From Streptomyces sp. CB02056 (GTDB lineage: Bacteria > Actinomycetota > Actinomycetes > Streptomycetales > Streptomycetaceae): DNA of 64,000 bases. The stretch spans positions 124,001 through 188,000 of the forward strand of contig NZ_LIPD01000004.1 of the NCBI RefSeq assembly GCF_001905545.1. Direction: 5' to 3'. A program made the translations under genes and the position numbers. This document shows positions 54,296 to 63,214 of this stretch, piece after piece; the stretch's first letter is position 1, and each line of letters opens with the position of its first letter. A model generated the notes under the pieces. It saw only the letters and a list, made by a program, of their open reading frames with translations. It was not told the origin of the DNA and made no database searches.

Positions 54296-54311
54296 ATGTG
54301 CCATGGTACAT
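54296..54311. promoter_or_regulatory. Near-palindrome ATGTGCCATGGTACAT upstream of collagenase 2
   Basis: A 16-bp inverted repeat with one mismatched pair. Its left half ATGTGCCATG also occurs, inverted, before collagenase 1. Confidence 0.5.
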
Positions 54312-54432
54312 GTCACACCCCCCACCGTGCCCGACGGAACCGCTCCCCACGCGGCGCCGTCACCAGCGGTCCTCGACACCCCCCACCGGCCGCGCCCCAA
54401 ATCGCGGCCGACGACGGCCCGGAGGCCCCCAC

Positions 54433-56739
54433 GTGAGTCCTTCACGTCTGCTGCGACTCCCGCAGCTGGCACGATTGCTGACGCTCGTCCTGTCCCTGTT
54501 CCTGGCGGTCGGCCTGTTCGCCCCGCAGTCCCAGGCCGCCCCCGCCACCCCCGCCCCCGGCGGCTCGCCCGCGCCCGTCCCCACCGGGCCGGCCCCGCAG
54601 CCCGCCACCGGCGCAGCCGAACGAGCCGACAGCGGGCAGCAGTTGGCCTCGGTCGACCAGCGCGCCCCGCTCTCGGTCGACACCCGGCCGGCCGAGGTCC
54701 GGCCGACCGCCAAGGCCCTCAGCCTCGGCGCGGCGGCCGAACAGGCCTGTACCGTCGGCGACTTCAGCGGCCGGACCGGCAGCGACCTGGTCCAGCACAT
54801 CAAGAGCGCGGACATCAACTGCATCAACAGCCTGTTCCAGCTCACCGGCGGCGACGCGCGCGGCGCGTTCCGCGAGGAGCAGATGAACACGGTGGCCTAC
54901 GCGCTGCGCGACGCTTCGGCCAACTACCCCGGTGACAACAGCACTTCGGTCGAGCAGCTGGTGCTCTACCTGCGCGCCGGCTACTTCGTGCAGTGGTACC
55001 ACAAGGAGGACGTCGGCGAGTACGGCGCCGGCCTCAAGACCGCGATCCAGTCCGGGCTGGACGCCTTCTTCAACAGCGCCCACTCGCGCGACGTCGCCTC
55101 GGGCAACGCGCCCATCCTGGGCGAGGCCGTCACCCTGATCGACAGCGCGCAGGAGAACGTCCGCTTCCTGCCGGTGGTCAAGCGGCTGCTCGGCGACTAC
55201 AAGGCCGACACCTGGAACCCGGCCGGCATGGCCTGGGCGGTCAACCCGGTGTTCACCGTGCTGTTCCGCGGCCACCAGGTGCCCGGCTTCGACGCGGCCG
55301 TCGAGGCGGACCCGAGCGTGCTGGACGCGCTGTCCGACTTCGCGACCCGCAACAACGCCCTGCTCGGCGACAGCTTCGGCGTGCTGGTCTACAACGCGAC
55401 CAAGGAGCTGACCCGCTTCCTGAAGGACACCGCCCTCCAGGCCAAGGTCCGCCCGCTGGCCAAGACGCTGGTCGAGAAGTCGGAGCCGAAGGGCCGCACC
55501 GTCTACCAGTGGGCCGCGGTCGCGGAGGCGGTCGACTACTACGACCAGGGCAACTGCTCCTTCTACGGCACCTGTGACAAGTCCGCCCAGCTCAAGGCCG
55601 GCGTGCTGACCGTGAAGCACACCTGCAGCCCGAGCATCACGCTGCTCGCCCAGGCGCTGGACGCCACCCAGCTGAACACCGCCTGCACCAGCCTCAACGG
55701 CCAGGACGAGTACTTCCACTCGGTGGCCAAGGACAGCGGCCCGGTCAAGGACGACAACAACAAGACGATCGAGGTCGTGGCCTTCCACTCCTCGCTCGAC
55801 TACCAGGTGCTCGCCGCCGCGATCTACGGCATCGACACCAACAACGGCGGCATGTACCTGGAGGGCGACCCGACCAAGGCCGACAACCAGCCGCGCTTCC
55901 TCTGCTACGAGGCCGAGTGGGCCCGTCCGTCCTTCGAGATCTGGAACCTCAACCACGAGTACACCCACTACCTCGACGGCCGGTTCGACATGTACGGCGA
56001 CTTCGAGGCCGGCATGAAGACCCCGACCGTCTGGTGGGTCGAGGGCTTCGCGGAGTACGTCTCCTACTCGTACCGCAAGGTGAACAACGACGGCGCCATC
56101 GCGGCGGCCGCCCGCCACACCTACAAGCTGAGCGACCTCTTCGACACCGGCTACGGCGACCAGGACCGGGTCTACCGCTGGGGCTACCTGGCCGTCCGCT
56201 ACATGCTGGAGCAGCACCGCTCCGACCTGGACGCGGTCCTCGCCAAGTACCGCACCGGTGACTGGGACGGTGCCCGCACCATCCTGAAGACCACCATCGG
56301 CACCCGCTACGACGCCGACTTCGACAGCTGGCTGACCAAGTGCGCGTCCGGCGGCTGCGCCACCGACGGCAGCGGCAACCCGCCCACCACGCCGGGTACC
56401 CCGCTGCCCGAGTGCACCGGCACCGACACCCGGCTGCTGGCGGCCAACTGCACCCGCAGCAACGTCGCGGCCACCACGGGCAACTACGCGCACTTCTACC
56501 TCCTGGTGCCGGCCGGCACCAAGCAGGTGAAGATCACCACCAGCGGCGGCACCGGCAACGGCGACCTCTACTACAACCCGACGAGCTGGGCCTACACCGA
56601 CACGAACACCGCGCGGTCGACCGGCCCGGACAACTCCGAGACGCTGACCGTCACGGACCCGCCGGCCGGCGGCTACATCTTCTTCAGCCTCTACGCCCAG
56701 CAGGGCTTCAGCGGGGTGAGCGTCACGAGCGAAATGTGA
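54433..56739 (+). CDS. Secreted collagenase, peptidase family M9 (copy 2)
   Basis: 768 aa, same architecture as copy 1: signal peptide ending in APQSQA, Pro-rich linker, activator domain, zinc site H508-E-Y-T-H512, Glu in GFAEYVSYSY, and a C-terminal PPC-like domain (ATTGNYAHFYLLVPAGTKQV). The GTG at 54433 lies in the same GGAGGCCCCCACGTGA context as copy 1. Codon 6 is CTG, not TTA. The N-terminal linker and activator domain differ more than the catalytic domain, and the segment between catalytic and PPC domains carries a short GSGNPPTTPG insertion. The two copies may have distinct substrates or timing. Confidence 0.94.
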   Translation: MSPSRLLRLPQLARLLTLVLSLFLAVGLFAPQSQAAPATPAPGGSPAPVPTGPAPQPATGAAERADSGQQLASVDQRAPLSVDTRPAEVRPTAKALSLGAAAEQACTVGDFSGRTGSDLVQHIKSADINCINSLFQLTGGDARGAFREEQMNTVAYALRDASANYPGDNSTSVEQLVLYLRAGYFVQWYHKEDVGEYGAGLKTAIQSGLDAFFNSAHSRDVASGNAPILGEAVTLIDSAQENVRFLPVVKRLLGDYKADTWNPAGMAWAVNPVFTVLFRGHQVPGFDAAVEADPSVLDALSDFATRNNALLGDSFGVLVYNATKELTRFLKDTALQAKVRPLAKTLVEKSEPKGRTVYQWAAVAEAVDYYDQGNCSFYGTCDKSAQLKAGVLTVKHTCSPSITLLAQALDATQLNTACTSLNGQDEYFHSVAKDSGPVKDDNNKTIEVVAFHSSLDYQVLAAAIYGIDTNNGGMYLEGDPTKADNQPRFLCYEAEWARPSFEIWNLNHEYTHYLDGRFDMYGDFEAGMKTPTVWWVEGFAEYVSYSYRKVNNDGAIAAAARHTYKLSDLFDTGYGDQDRVYRWGYLAVRYMLEQHRSDLDAVLAKYRTGDWDGARTILKTTIGTRYDADFDSWLTKCASGGCATDGSGNPPTTPGTPLPECTGTDTRLLAANCTRSNVAATTGNYAHFYLLVPAGTKQVKITTSGGTGNGDLYYNPTSWAYTDTNTARSTGPDNSETLTVTDPPAGGYIFFSLYAQQGFSGVSVTSEM

Positions 56740-56765
56740 GCCGAGTACGGCGAACGGACAGGTGA

Positions 56766-56805
56766 CCGCCCCGGGCGGAGCGCTACGGCGCCCCGCCCGG
56801 GGCGG
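56766..56805 (+). terminator. Terminator after collagenase 2 (copy of 54171-54210)
   Basis: The same CCGCCCCGG/CCGGGGCGG stem and the same internal sequence, one base different, followed by TCCGCTTTT. It supports duplication of the complete transcription unit. Confidence 0.75.
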
Positions 56806-56831
56806 GTCCGCTTTTCCGGACGGCGCGCGGC

Positions 56832-57593
56832 CTACGCGCCGACCCGCACCAGCGCCAGGGTGATGTTGTCCGGCCCGCCGGCCTCGATCGCCGCCTTCCA
56901 CAGCTCGAACGCCGCCCTGCCGTCCGATCGGTCCGCCCCCTCGAACGACCGCTCCAGCAGCCCGGCCAGCTCCTCCTCGGGCACCGGGTCGGTCAGGCCG
57001 TCGCTGCACACCAGGTACCGGTCCCCGGCGGTCAGCGGTACGGCCCGGACGTGCGGCTCGACGAAGGTGAGCCCGAGCGAGCCGCCCAGGGTCTGGGTGA
57101 CCACCGAGGTGGTGCGCCGTCCGGGCGGCAGCGGCGGGCTGTCGTCCACGCTCACCAGGCGCAGCCCGTCCCCGGTGATCCGGTAGACCCGGCTGTCGCC
57201 GACGTTGAAGGCCAGCGCCCACTCGGGCAGCAGCACCAGCCCGGCGACGGTGGTGCCCATCGCGGCGAGCTCCGGCTCCTCGGCGGCGGCCGCGTAGACG
57301 GCCCGGTTGCAGGCCAGGAGCTCCTCGCGGACGGCCTCCTCGCCGTCCAGCGCGCCCCCGTCGGCGGCGAGCCGGCGGGCGACCAGGGCACTGGCCACCT
57401 CGCCGCCGGGGTGGCCGCCCAGGCCGTCGGCGACCGCGATCACGCAGGGCGGGCCGAGCGGGAAGAGCAGGGTCTGCGGGTTGGTGGTCACGGTGGCGCA
57501 GAGCGTCCACGGCCCGACCGTGAGGCTGTCCTCGTTGTGCTCCCGCACCAGGCCCTCGTGGCTCAGCGCGCTCACCGCGATGTACGGACCCAT
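56832..57593 (-). CDS. PP2C-family Ser/Thr protein phosphatase
   Basis: 253 aa, a minimal soluble PPM phosphatase. Metal and catalytic motifs are REHNEDSL, VIAVADGLGGHPGGEVAS, MGTTVAGLVLL, FNVGDSRVYR, VCSDGLTDPV and GGPDNITLALV, all with the expected aspartates. There is no membrane segment or extra sensor domain. It dephosphorylates Ser/Thr-kinase substrates; no kinase is adjacent. It is convergent with collagenase 2 and divergent from the LLM oxidoreductase. Confidence 0.93.
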   Translation of the reverse strand: MGPYIAVSALSHEGLVREHNEDSLTVGPWTLCATVTTNPQTLLFPLGPPCVIAVADGLGGHPGGEVASALVARRLAADGGALDGEEAVREELLACNRAVYAAAAEEPELAAMGTTVAGLVLLPEWALAFNVGDSRVYRITGDGLRLVSVDDSPPLPPGRRTTSVVTQTLGGSLGLTFVEPHVRAVPLTAGDRYLVCSDGLTDPVPEEELAGLLERSFEGADRSDGRAAFELWKAAIEAGGPDNITLALVRVGA

Positions 57594-57713
57594 CGTCCGC
57601 CGCCCTTCCGGAGCCTTTCCTGGCCGCCCGCGCCTTCCATTGTCGTCGCTGGGGAGGGGGGACGACGAGGGGGAGCGGGGGGAGGGGGAATAACGGGACC
57701 CACCCGGATGCTA

Positions 57714-57737
57714 AGGTAGTTGAAAGTTGGACTACCT
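57714..57737. promoter_or_regulatory. Inverted repeat AGGTAGT-N10-ACTACCT upstream of the LLM gene
   Basis: Seven-base perfect arms around TGAAAGTTGG, 18 bp before the start codon. It is AT-richer than its surroundings and resembles an HxlR/MarR-type operator overlapping the promoter. Confidence 0.5.
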
Positions 57738-57754
57738 GGGATGTGGTGATCAGC

Positions 57755-58861
57755 ATGCAGTTCGGAATCTTCTCCGTCGGCGACGTGACGACCGACCCGA
57801 CCACCGGCCGCACCCCGACCGAGCACGAGCGGATCAAGGCGATGGTCGCCATCGCCCGCAAGGCCGAGGAGGTCGGCCTGGACGTCTTCGCGACCGGCGA
57901 GCACCACAACCCGCCGTTCGTCCCGTCCTCGCCGACGACCATGCTCGGCTACATCGCCGCGCAGACCGACCGCATCATCCTCTCCACGTCGACCACGCTG
58001 ATCACCACCAACGACCCGGTGAAGATCGCCGAGGACTTCGCGATGCTCCAGCACCTGGCCGAGGGCCGGGTGGACGTCATGATGGGCCGCGGCAACACCG
58101 GCCCGGTCTACCCGTGGTTCGGCCAGGACATCCGCCAGGGCATCCCGCTCGCGATCGAGAACTACGCGCTGCTGCACCAGCTGTGGCGCGAGGAGGTCGT
58201 CGACTGGCAGGGCCGCTTCCGCACCCCGCTCCAGGGCTTCACCTCCACCCCGCGCCCGCTGGACGACGTCCCGCCGTTCGTCTGGCACGGCTCGATCCGC
58301 AGCCCCGAGATCGCCGAGCAGGCCGCCTACTACGGTGACGGCTTCTTCGCGAACAACATCTTCTGGCCCAAGGAGCACTTCAAGAAGCTGATCAACCTCT
58401 ACCGCGAGCGCTTCGCCCACTACGGCCACGGCACGCCCGAGCAGGCGGTCGTCGGCCTCGGCGGACAGGCGTTCATGCGGAAGAACTCCCAGGACGCGGT
58501 GCGCGAGTTCCGTCCGTACTTCGACAACGCGCCGGTGTACGGGCACGGGCCCTCGCTGGAGGAGTTCACCGAGCAGACCCCGCTGACCGTGGGCAGCCCG
58601 CAGGAGGTCATCGAGAAGACCCTGACCTTCCGCGAGTCCTTCGGCGACTACCAGCGCCAGCTGTTCCTGATGGACCACGCCGGCCTGCCGCTGAAGACGG
58701 TGCTGGAGCAGCTGGACCTGCTCGGCGAGGAGGTCGTGCCGGTGCTGCGCGAGGAGTTCGCCAAGGGCCGCCCGGCCGGGGTGCCGGACGGGCCGACCCA
58801 CGCCGCGCTGGTCGCGGCCAAGGACGAGAAGGACGAGAACACCGTGGAGGTGGCCAAGTGA
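57755..58861 (+). CDS. LLM-class (luciferase-like) flavin-dependent oxidoreductase
   Basis: 368 aa, a TIM-barrel bacterial-luciferase-like monooxygenase using reduced flavin. MQFGIFSVGDVTTDP is the first strand, VFATGEHHNPPFVPSSP the substrate loop, and LSTSTTLITTNDPVKIAEDF with GRVDVMMGRGN typical of the CE1758/LLM group. ATG 57755 follows GGTGATC, complementary to the 16S 3' end; a GTG at 57743 is possible. It overlaps the FMN reductase by 4 bp (GTGA), a two-component monooxygenase arrangement. The upstream inverted repeat suggests repression. Substrate unknown. Confidence 0.92.
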   Translation: MQFGIFSVGDVTTDPTTGRTPTEHERIKAMVAIARKAEEVGLDVFATGEHHNPPFVPSSPTTMLGYIAAQTDRIILSTSTTLITTNDPVKIAEDFAMLQHLAEGRVDVMMGRGNTGPVYPWFGQDIRQGIPLAIENYALLHQLWREEVVDWQGRFRTPLQGFTSTPRPLDDVPPFVWHGSIRSPEIAEQAAYYGDGFFANNIFWPKEHFKKLINLYRERFAHYGHGTPEQAVVGLGGQAFMRKNSQDAVREFRPYFDNAPVYGHGPSLEEFTEQTPLTVGSPQEVIEKTLTFRESFGDYQRQLFLMDHAGLPLKTVLEQLDLLGEEVVPVLREEFAKGRPAGVPDGPTHAALVAAKDEKDENTVEVAK

Positions 58862-59481
58862 CCGCGTTCAAGCTGGTGGTGGTGAGTGCCGGGCTGAGCA
58901 AGCCGTCCTCGACCCGGCTGCTGGCCGACCGGCTCGCCGACTCGACGGTGCGCCGACTCGCCCTGGAGGGGCGGGAGGCGGAGGTCACCGTGGTCGAACT
59001 GCGGGACCTGGCGGTGGAGATCGCCAACAACCTCGTCACCGGCTTCCCCGGCGCCGGGCTGCGCGCGGCGATCGAGGCGGTCACGGAGGCGGACGCCCTG
59101 ATCGCGGTGACGCCGATCTTCACGGCCTCGTACAGCGGCCTGTTCAAGTCCTTCTTCGACGTGGTCGACAACGACGCGCTCACCGGCAAGCCGGTGCTGA
59201 TCGCCGCCACCGGCGGCACGCCCCGGCACTCGCTCGCCCTGGAGCATGCCGTCCGCCCGCTGTTCAGCTACCTGCGCGCGGTGGTGCTGCCGACGGCCGT
59301 CTACGCGGCCACCGACGACTGGGGCGCGGCGGGGGACGGGCTCACCGACGGCCTGCCGCGCCGGATCGACCGGGCGGCCGGCGAGCTGGCGGCCCTGCTG
59401 GCCGGTCGGGCCCCGGCGGCGCCGGCGCTGCCCGACCAGGTGGTGCCGTTCGCCGAGCAGCTGGCGGCCCTGCGGGTCTGA
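58858..59481 (+). CDS. NAD(P)H-dependent FMN reductase (CE1759-like)
   Basis: A 207-aa flavodoxin-like reductase. The phosphate loop VVSAGLSKPSSTRLLADRL and the flavin loop TPIFTASYSGLFKSFFD are the family's key segments, with GGTPRHSLALEHAVRPLF further on. The GTG start overlaps the LLM stop, so the reductase and oxygenase are translationally coupled; it should supply reduced FMN to the LLM partner. A 16-bp-stem terminator follows directly. Confidence 0.92.
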   Translation: MTAFKLVVVSAGLSKPSSTRLLADRLADSTVRRLALEGREAEVTVVELRDLAVEIANNLVTGFPGAGLRAAIEAVTEADALIAVTPIFTASYSGLFKSFFDVVDNDALTGKPVLIAATGGTPRHSLALEHAVRPLFSYLRAVVLPTAVYAATDDWGAAGDGLTDGLPRRIDRAAGELAALLAGRAPAAPALPDQVVPFAEQLAALRV

Positions 59482-59500
59482 GCCGGCCTCGGCCCCCGGT

Positions 59501-59540
59501 CGAACGGCCCCGTCGGGACAGCCTCCGACGGGGCCGTTCG
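59501..59540 (+). terminator. Terminator after the FMN reductase
   Basis: A perfect 16-bp stem CGAACGGCCCCGTCGG/CCGACGGGGCCGTTCG with an 8-nt loop, 20 bp beyond the stop. Confidence 0.85.
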
Positions 59541-59720
59541 GCGCGTCCGCTCGGCGGGCCCGTCCGGTGAGCCCGTCCGGCGGGGCCGTCCGCCGATGCC
59601 GTTCGGATGCGCGTCGGCCGTGCCGGATTGTCCGCTTTGCGGTGTAATCATTCCCATGATCAGATTAGTGCTGGTCCGTCCCCCGTTCGGCGTCCCCGCA
59701 CCGCGGCGGGGGCGGCTGCC

Positions 59721-61394
59721 GTGAGCCTGCTGCGGGAGAACCCCGTCCTCGCGCTGTTCGTCTGCCTGGCGCTCGGCTACCTGCTCGGCAAACTGCGCGT
59801 CGGGCCGATCCAACTCGGCGGAATCTGCGGCACGTTGATCGTCGCCATGCTGATCGGCAGCCGACACGTCAGCGTCAACGCCGATGTCAAGAACGTCGCC
59901 TTCGCCCTGTTCATCTTCTCGCTCGGCTACATCGCGGGCCCCCAGTTCTTCGCCAACCTCAACGCCAAGGGCCTGCGCTTCGCGGTGCTCTGCGTCATGG
60001 AGGCGGTGCTGGTCGTCGGAATGGCCTACGGCATCGGCAAGGCCTTCGACCTGGACGTCGGCACCGCGGCCGGCATCCTGGCCGGGGCGGCCACCGAGTC
60101 GGCCGTGGTCGGCACCGCCCAGGAGGCGATCGCCAACCTCTCCGGCATCAGCGCCGACCAGTCCGCCCAGCTGCAGAACCACGTGGCCGCCGCCTACTCG
60201 GTCTGCTACCTCTTCGGACTGGTCTCCATCGTGCTGCTGACCAGCCAGATCTTCCCGCTGGTCATGCGGATCAAGCTGCCCGACGCCTCCCGGGAACTGT
60301 GGGAGGGGCTGCGCGGCGGCAAGGGCGCGCCGGCCGCCGACGAGCAGCCCGCACTGCCCCCGCTGGTCGGCCGTACCTACCTGGTCTCCCAGGGCGAGGG
60401 CTCGGCCATCGCCCGGGTCGAGGAGGTCCAGCCCGGCCTGGTCACCGTCGAGGGCGTCCGGCGGGACGGCCGCACCCTCCACCCCGACCGGGACTTCCGG
60501 CTGCGCCGCGGCGACCTCGTGCTGCTGGTCGGCCGCCGCGAGGCGGTCATCGACACCGGCCACGAACTGGGCCCGGAGACCTCCGGCGTGCCCGGCCTGG
60601 ACAGCCCGCTGGTGGTCCGCGACATCGTCCTCACCAACCGGGACTTCGTCGGCCGGACGGCGGGGGAGCTGGCCGAGGAGCAGCCGTCCACGACCTCCGG
60701 GATCTACCTGACCGACATCCAGCGGGTCGACCAGCACCTGCCCGCGATCGCCGACACCGAGCTGCACCGCGGCGACACCGTGACCGTCACCGGCGCCCGT
60801 TCGGCCGTCGACCGGTTCGCCGCCAAGGCCGGCGTCGGCATCCGCAAGGACGCCATCGACTACATCTACATCAGCCTCGGCATCTGCGTCGGCGTGCTGA
60901 TCGGCCTGGTCACCGTGCACGCCGGGAACGCCGCGCTCTCGCTCGGCACCGGCGGCGGCTGCCTGGTCTCCGGTCTGGTCTTCGGCTGGCTCCGGGCCCA
61001 GCGGCCCACCTTCGGGGCCTATCCGCCGGTCGCCGCGCAGACCGCCAAGGACCTCGGGCTCTCCGTCTTCATCGCGGTCACCGGCCTGGCCGCGGGCCCC
61101 GACGCGGCGGCGCTGCTCAAGGACCACCCGGTGCTGCTGCCGCTGTCCGGCATCCTCATGGTCACCGTCCCGGCCGTGCTCTCGCTGTTCGTCGGCCGCA
61201 AGCTGCTGAGGATCGAGCCGCCGATCCTGGTCGGCGCCATCGCCGGCCAGCAGTGCAGCACCCCGGCGATCACCGCCGTCACCAACGTCGCGCAGAGCAG
61301 CATCCCGATGCTGGGCTACACGATCACCTACACCATCTCCAACTTCCTGCTCCCGCTCACCGGACCGATCCTGGTCGGCATGCTGGGGAGCTGA
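59721..61394 (+). CDS. aspT: Aspartate:alanine antiporter-like transporter (AspT/YidE/YbjL family)
   Basis: 557 aa, the usual length of the AAEx family. Two membrane blocks of about five helices each (from LLRENPVLALFVCLALGYLLG and from IDYIYISLGICVGVLIGLV) flank a central cytoplasmic region with two TrkA-C-like segments (LRRGDLVLLVGRREAV, LHRGDTVTVTGARSAV). The duplicated GxxxTESAVVGTAQEA and AGQQCSTPAITAVTN motifs of the family are present. The GTG at 59721 fits TM1. It is followed at 132 bp by aspartate 4-decarboxylase, the cytosolic partner in the electrogenic aspartate/alanine exchange cycle. Confidence 0.9.
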   Translation: MSLLRENPVLALFVCLALGYLLGKLRVGPIQLGGICGTLIVAMLIGSRHVSVNADVKNVAFALFIFSLGYIAGPQFFANLNAKGLRFAVLCVMEAVLVVGMAYGIGKAFDLDVGTAAGILAGAATESAVVGTAQEAIANLSGISADQSAQLQNHVAAAYSVCYLFGLVSIVLLTSQIFPLVMRIKLPDASRELWEGLRGGKGAPAADEQPALPPLVGRTYLVSQGEGSAIARVEEVQPGLVTVEGVRRDGRTLHPDRDFRLRRGDLVLLVGRREAVIDTGHELGPETSGVPGLDSPLVVRDIVLTNRDFVGRTAGELAEEQPSTTSGIYLTDIQRVDQHLPAIADTELHRGDTVTVTGARSAVDRFAAKAGVGIRKDAIDYIYISLGICVGVLIGLVTVHAGNAALSLGTGGGCLVSGLVFGWLRAQRPTFGAYPPVAAQTAKDLGLSVFIAVTGLAAGPDAAALLKDHPVLLPLSGILMVTVPAVLSLFVGRKLLRIEPPILVGAIAGQQCSTPAITAVTNVAQSSIPMLGYTITYTISNFLLPLTGPILVGMLGS

Positions 61395-61526
61395 CATGAC
61401 GGACCGTCACATCATCGCGTCGAGCGCCGGCGCCGCCGCCGTGCGGCGAGGAGGGTCGTCCGGGGCGCCGCCGCCGTCGCCCTGCCGGGCCGAACGCCCG
61501 TCTTCCCGAGGAGAGTCGAGAACGCC

Positions 61527-63182
61527 ATGACGAAGCCCACGACCGGCCGCGAGGAGATCCGCCGACTGGCCCGGCTCAGCCCCTTCGAGCTCAAGGCCGA
61601 GTTCGTCCGGCTCGCCGAGGCCTACCAGCGCGACGAGCCCGGGCAGAAGGGCAAGTCCACCGCCCACATGCTCAACGCCGGTCGCGGCAACCCGAACTGG
61701 GTCTGCACCGGCCCCCGCGAGGCCTGCCTCGCGCTCGGCCACTTCGCGCTGGCGGAGAGCCGCCGGGTGTGGACCGCCGACGACCTCGGCGGCATGCCGG
61801 AACGGTCCGGCATCGCCGGCCGCTTCGACGCCTTCGTCCGCAGCCACCCCGGGCTTCCCGGCATCGAGCTGCTCCGGCGCAGCGTCGAACTCGCCGTCGA
61901 CCGCTTCGGGTTCGAGCGCGAGGCCTTCCTCCACGAGCTCGCCGACGCGAGCATCGGCGACAACTACCCCGTCCCCGACCGGATGCTGGTGCACGCCGAG
62001 CGGATCGTCCGCGGCTACCTCCAGGAGGAGCTGATGGACCGGCGGCCCCCGTCGCCGCAGCAGCCCGAGCTGTTCGCCACCGAGGGCGGCACCGCCGCGA
62101 TGTGCTACGTCTTCGACTCGCTGACGAAGAACGGCCTGCTGCACAAGGGCGACCGGATCGCCCTGATGGTGCCGGTGTTCACCCCGTACATCGAGATCCC
62201 CGAACTGGACACCTACGGCTTCGAGGTGGTCCGGATCCAGGCCGACAAGCTGGTCGAGACCGGGGTGCGGGAGTGGCGCTACCCGGCGGACGAGGTCGCC
62301 AAGCTGGCCGACCCCGGGATCAGGCTGGTCTGCCTGGTCAACCCGAGCAACCCGCCCTCCCTGGCGCTGTCCCGGCAGGTCACCGACCAGATCAAGCAGA
62401 TCGTGGCCACCACCAACCCCGACCTGATGATCGTCACCGACGACGTGTACGGCACCTTCGTGGACGGCTTCCGCACCCTGGCCGCCGAACTGCCCCGCAA
62501 CACCCTGCTCGTCTACTCGTACTCCAAGCACTACGGCGCCACCGGCCACCGCCTCGGGGTGATCGGCCTGGACCGGGACAACGTGATCGACGACCTGATC
62601 GCCACCCTCCCCGCGGAGTGGAAGGAGCGCCTCGCGCGCCGGTACGGCACGCTGAGCCTGGAACCCGGGAAGCTCCGCTTCATCGACCGGCTGGTCGCCG
62701 ACTCCCGGCAGGTCGCGCTCAACCACACCGCCGGGCTCAGCCTGCCGCAGCAGGCCCAGATGGTGCTCTTCTCGCTGTTCGCGCTGCTGCCCGAGGGCAA
62801 GGCGTACAAGGCGCGGGTGCAGGGCATCGTCCGCCGGCGGCTCGACCTGCTGATGGAGGGCTCCGGAATGAAGATCGCGGACGACCCCGGGCGGGCCGGC
62901 TACTACGTCGAGCTCGACCTGCTGGCCGAGGCCGAACGGGTCGCGGGCAAGGACTTCGCGACCTTCCTGGAGAAGAACTACGAGCCCACCGAACCGCTGT
63001 TCCGGCTCGCCGAGCAGACCGGCGTGGTGCTGCTCAACGGCGGCGGCTTCGACGGGCCCGAATGGTCCGTCCGGGTCTCGCTGGCGAACCTCGACGACCT
63101 CGACTACCTGAAGATCGGGCACCACCTCAAGCAGATCTTCGCGGACTACCGCGCCGAGTGGGACGCCTCCCGGGCGTCCTGA
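61527..63182 (+). CDS. asdA: Aspartate 4-decarboxylase (PLP, bifunctional aspartate aminotransferase)
   Basis: 551 aa, matching the about 530-550 aa decarboxylases and longer than ordinary aspartate aminotransferases. The N-terminal LSPFELKAEFVRLAEAYQR and MLNAGRGNPNW are family-specific. PLP-binding segments are EGGTAAMCYVFDSL, VNPSNPP, IVTDDVYGTF, and Schiff-base Lys334 in YSYSKHYGATGHRLG. It converts L-aspartate to L-alanine and CO2, consuming a proton. With the antiporter upstream it forms a proton-motive metabolic cycle. ATG 61527 follows GAGGAGAG. The Dyp peroxidase starts 32 bp downstream and may be co-transcribed. Confidence 0.93.
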   Translation: MTKPTTGREEIRRLARLSPFELKAEFVRLAEAYQRDEPGQKGKSTAHMLNAGRGNPNWVCTGPREACLALGHFALAESRRVWTADDLGGMPERSGIAGRFDAFVRSHPGLPGIELLRRSVELAVDRFGFEREAFLHELADASIGDNYPVPDRMLVHAERIVRGYLQEELMDRRPPSPQQPELFATEGGTAAMCYVFDSLTKNGLLHKGDRIALMVPVFTPYIEIPELDTYGFEVVRIQADKLVETGVREWRYPADEVAKLADPGIRLVCLVNPSNPPSLALSRQVTDQIKQIVATTNPDLMIVTDDVYGTFVDGFRTLAAELPRNTLLVYSYSKHYGATGHRLGVIGLDRDNVIDDLIATLPAEWKERLARRYGTLSLEPGKLRFIDRLVADSRQVALNHTAGLSLPQQAQMVLFSLFALLPEGKAYKARVQGIVRRRLDLLMEGSGMKIADDPGRAGYYVELDLLAEAERVAGKDFATFLEKNYEPTEPLFRLAEQTGVVLLNGGGFDGPEWSVRVSLANLDDLDYLKIGHHLKQIFADYRAEWDASRAS

Positions 63183-63214
63183 GAAAAGCCACGACGACGA
63201 GGAGATCCACCACC

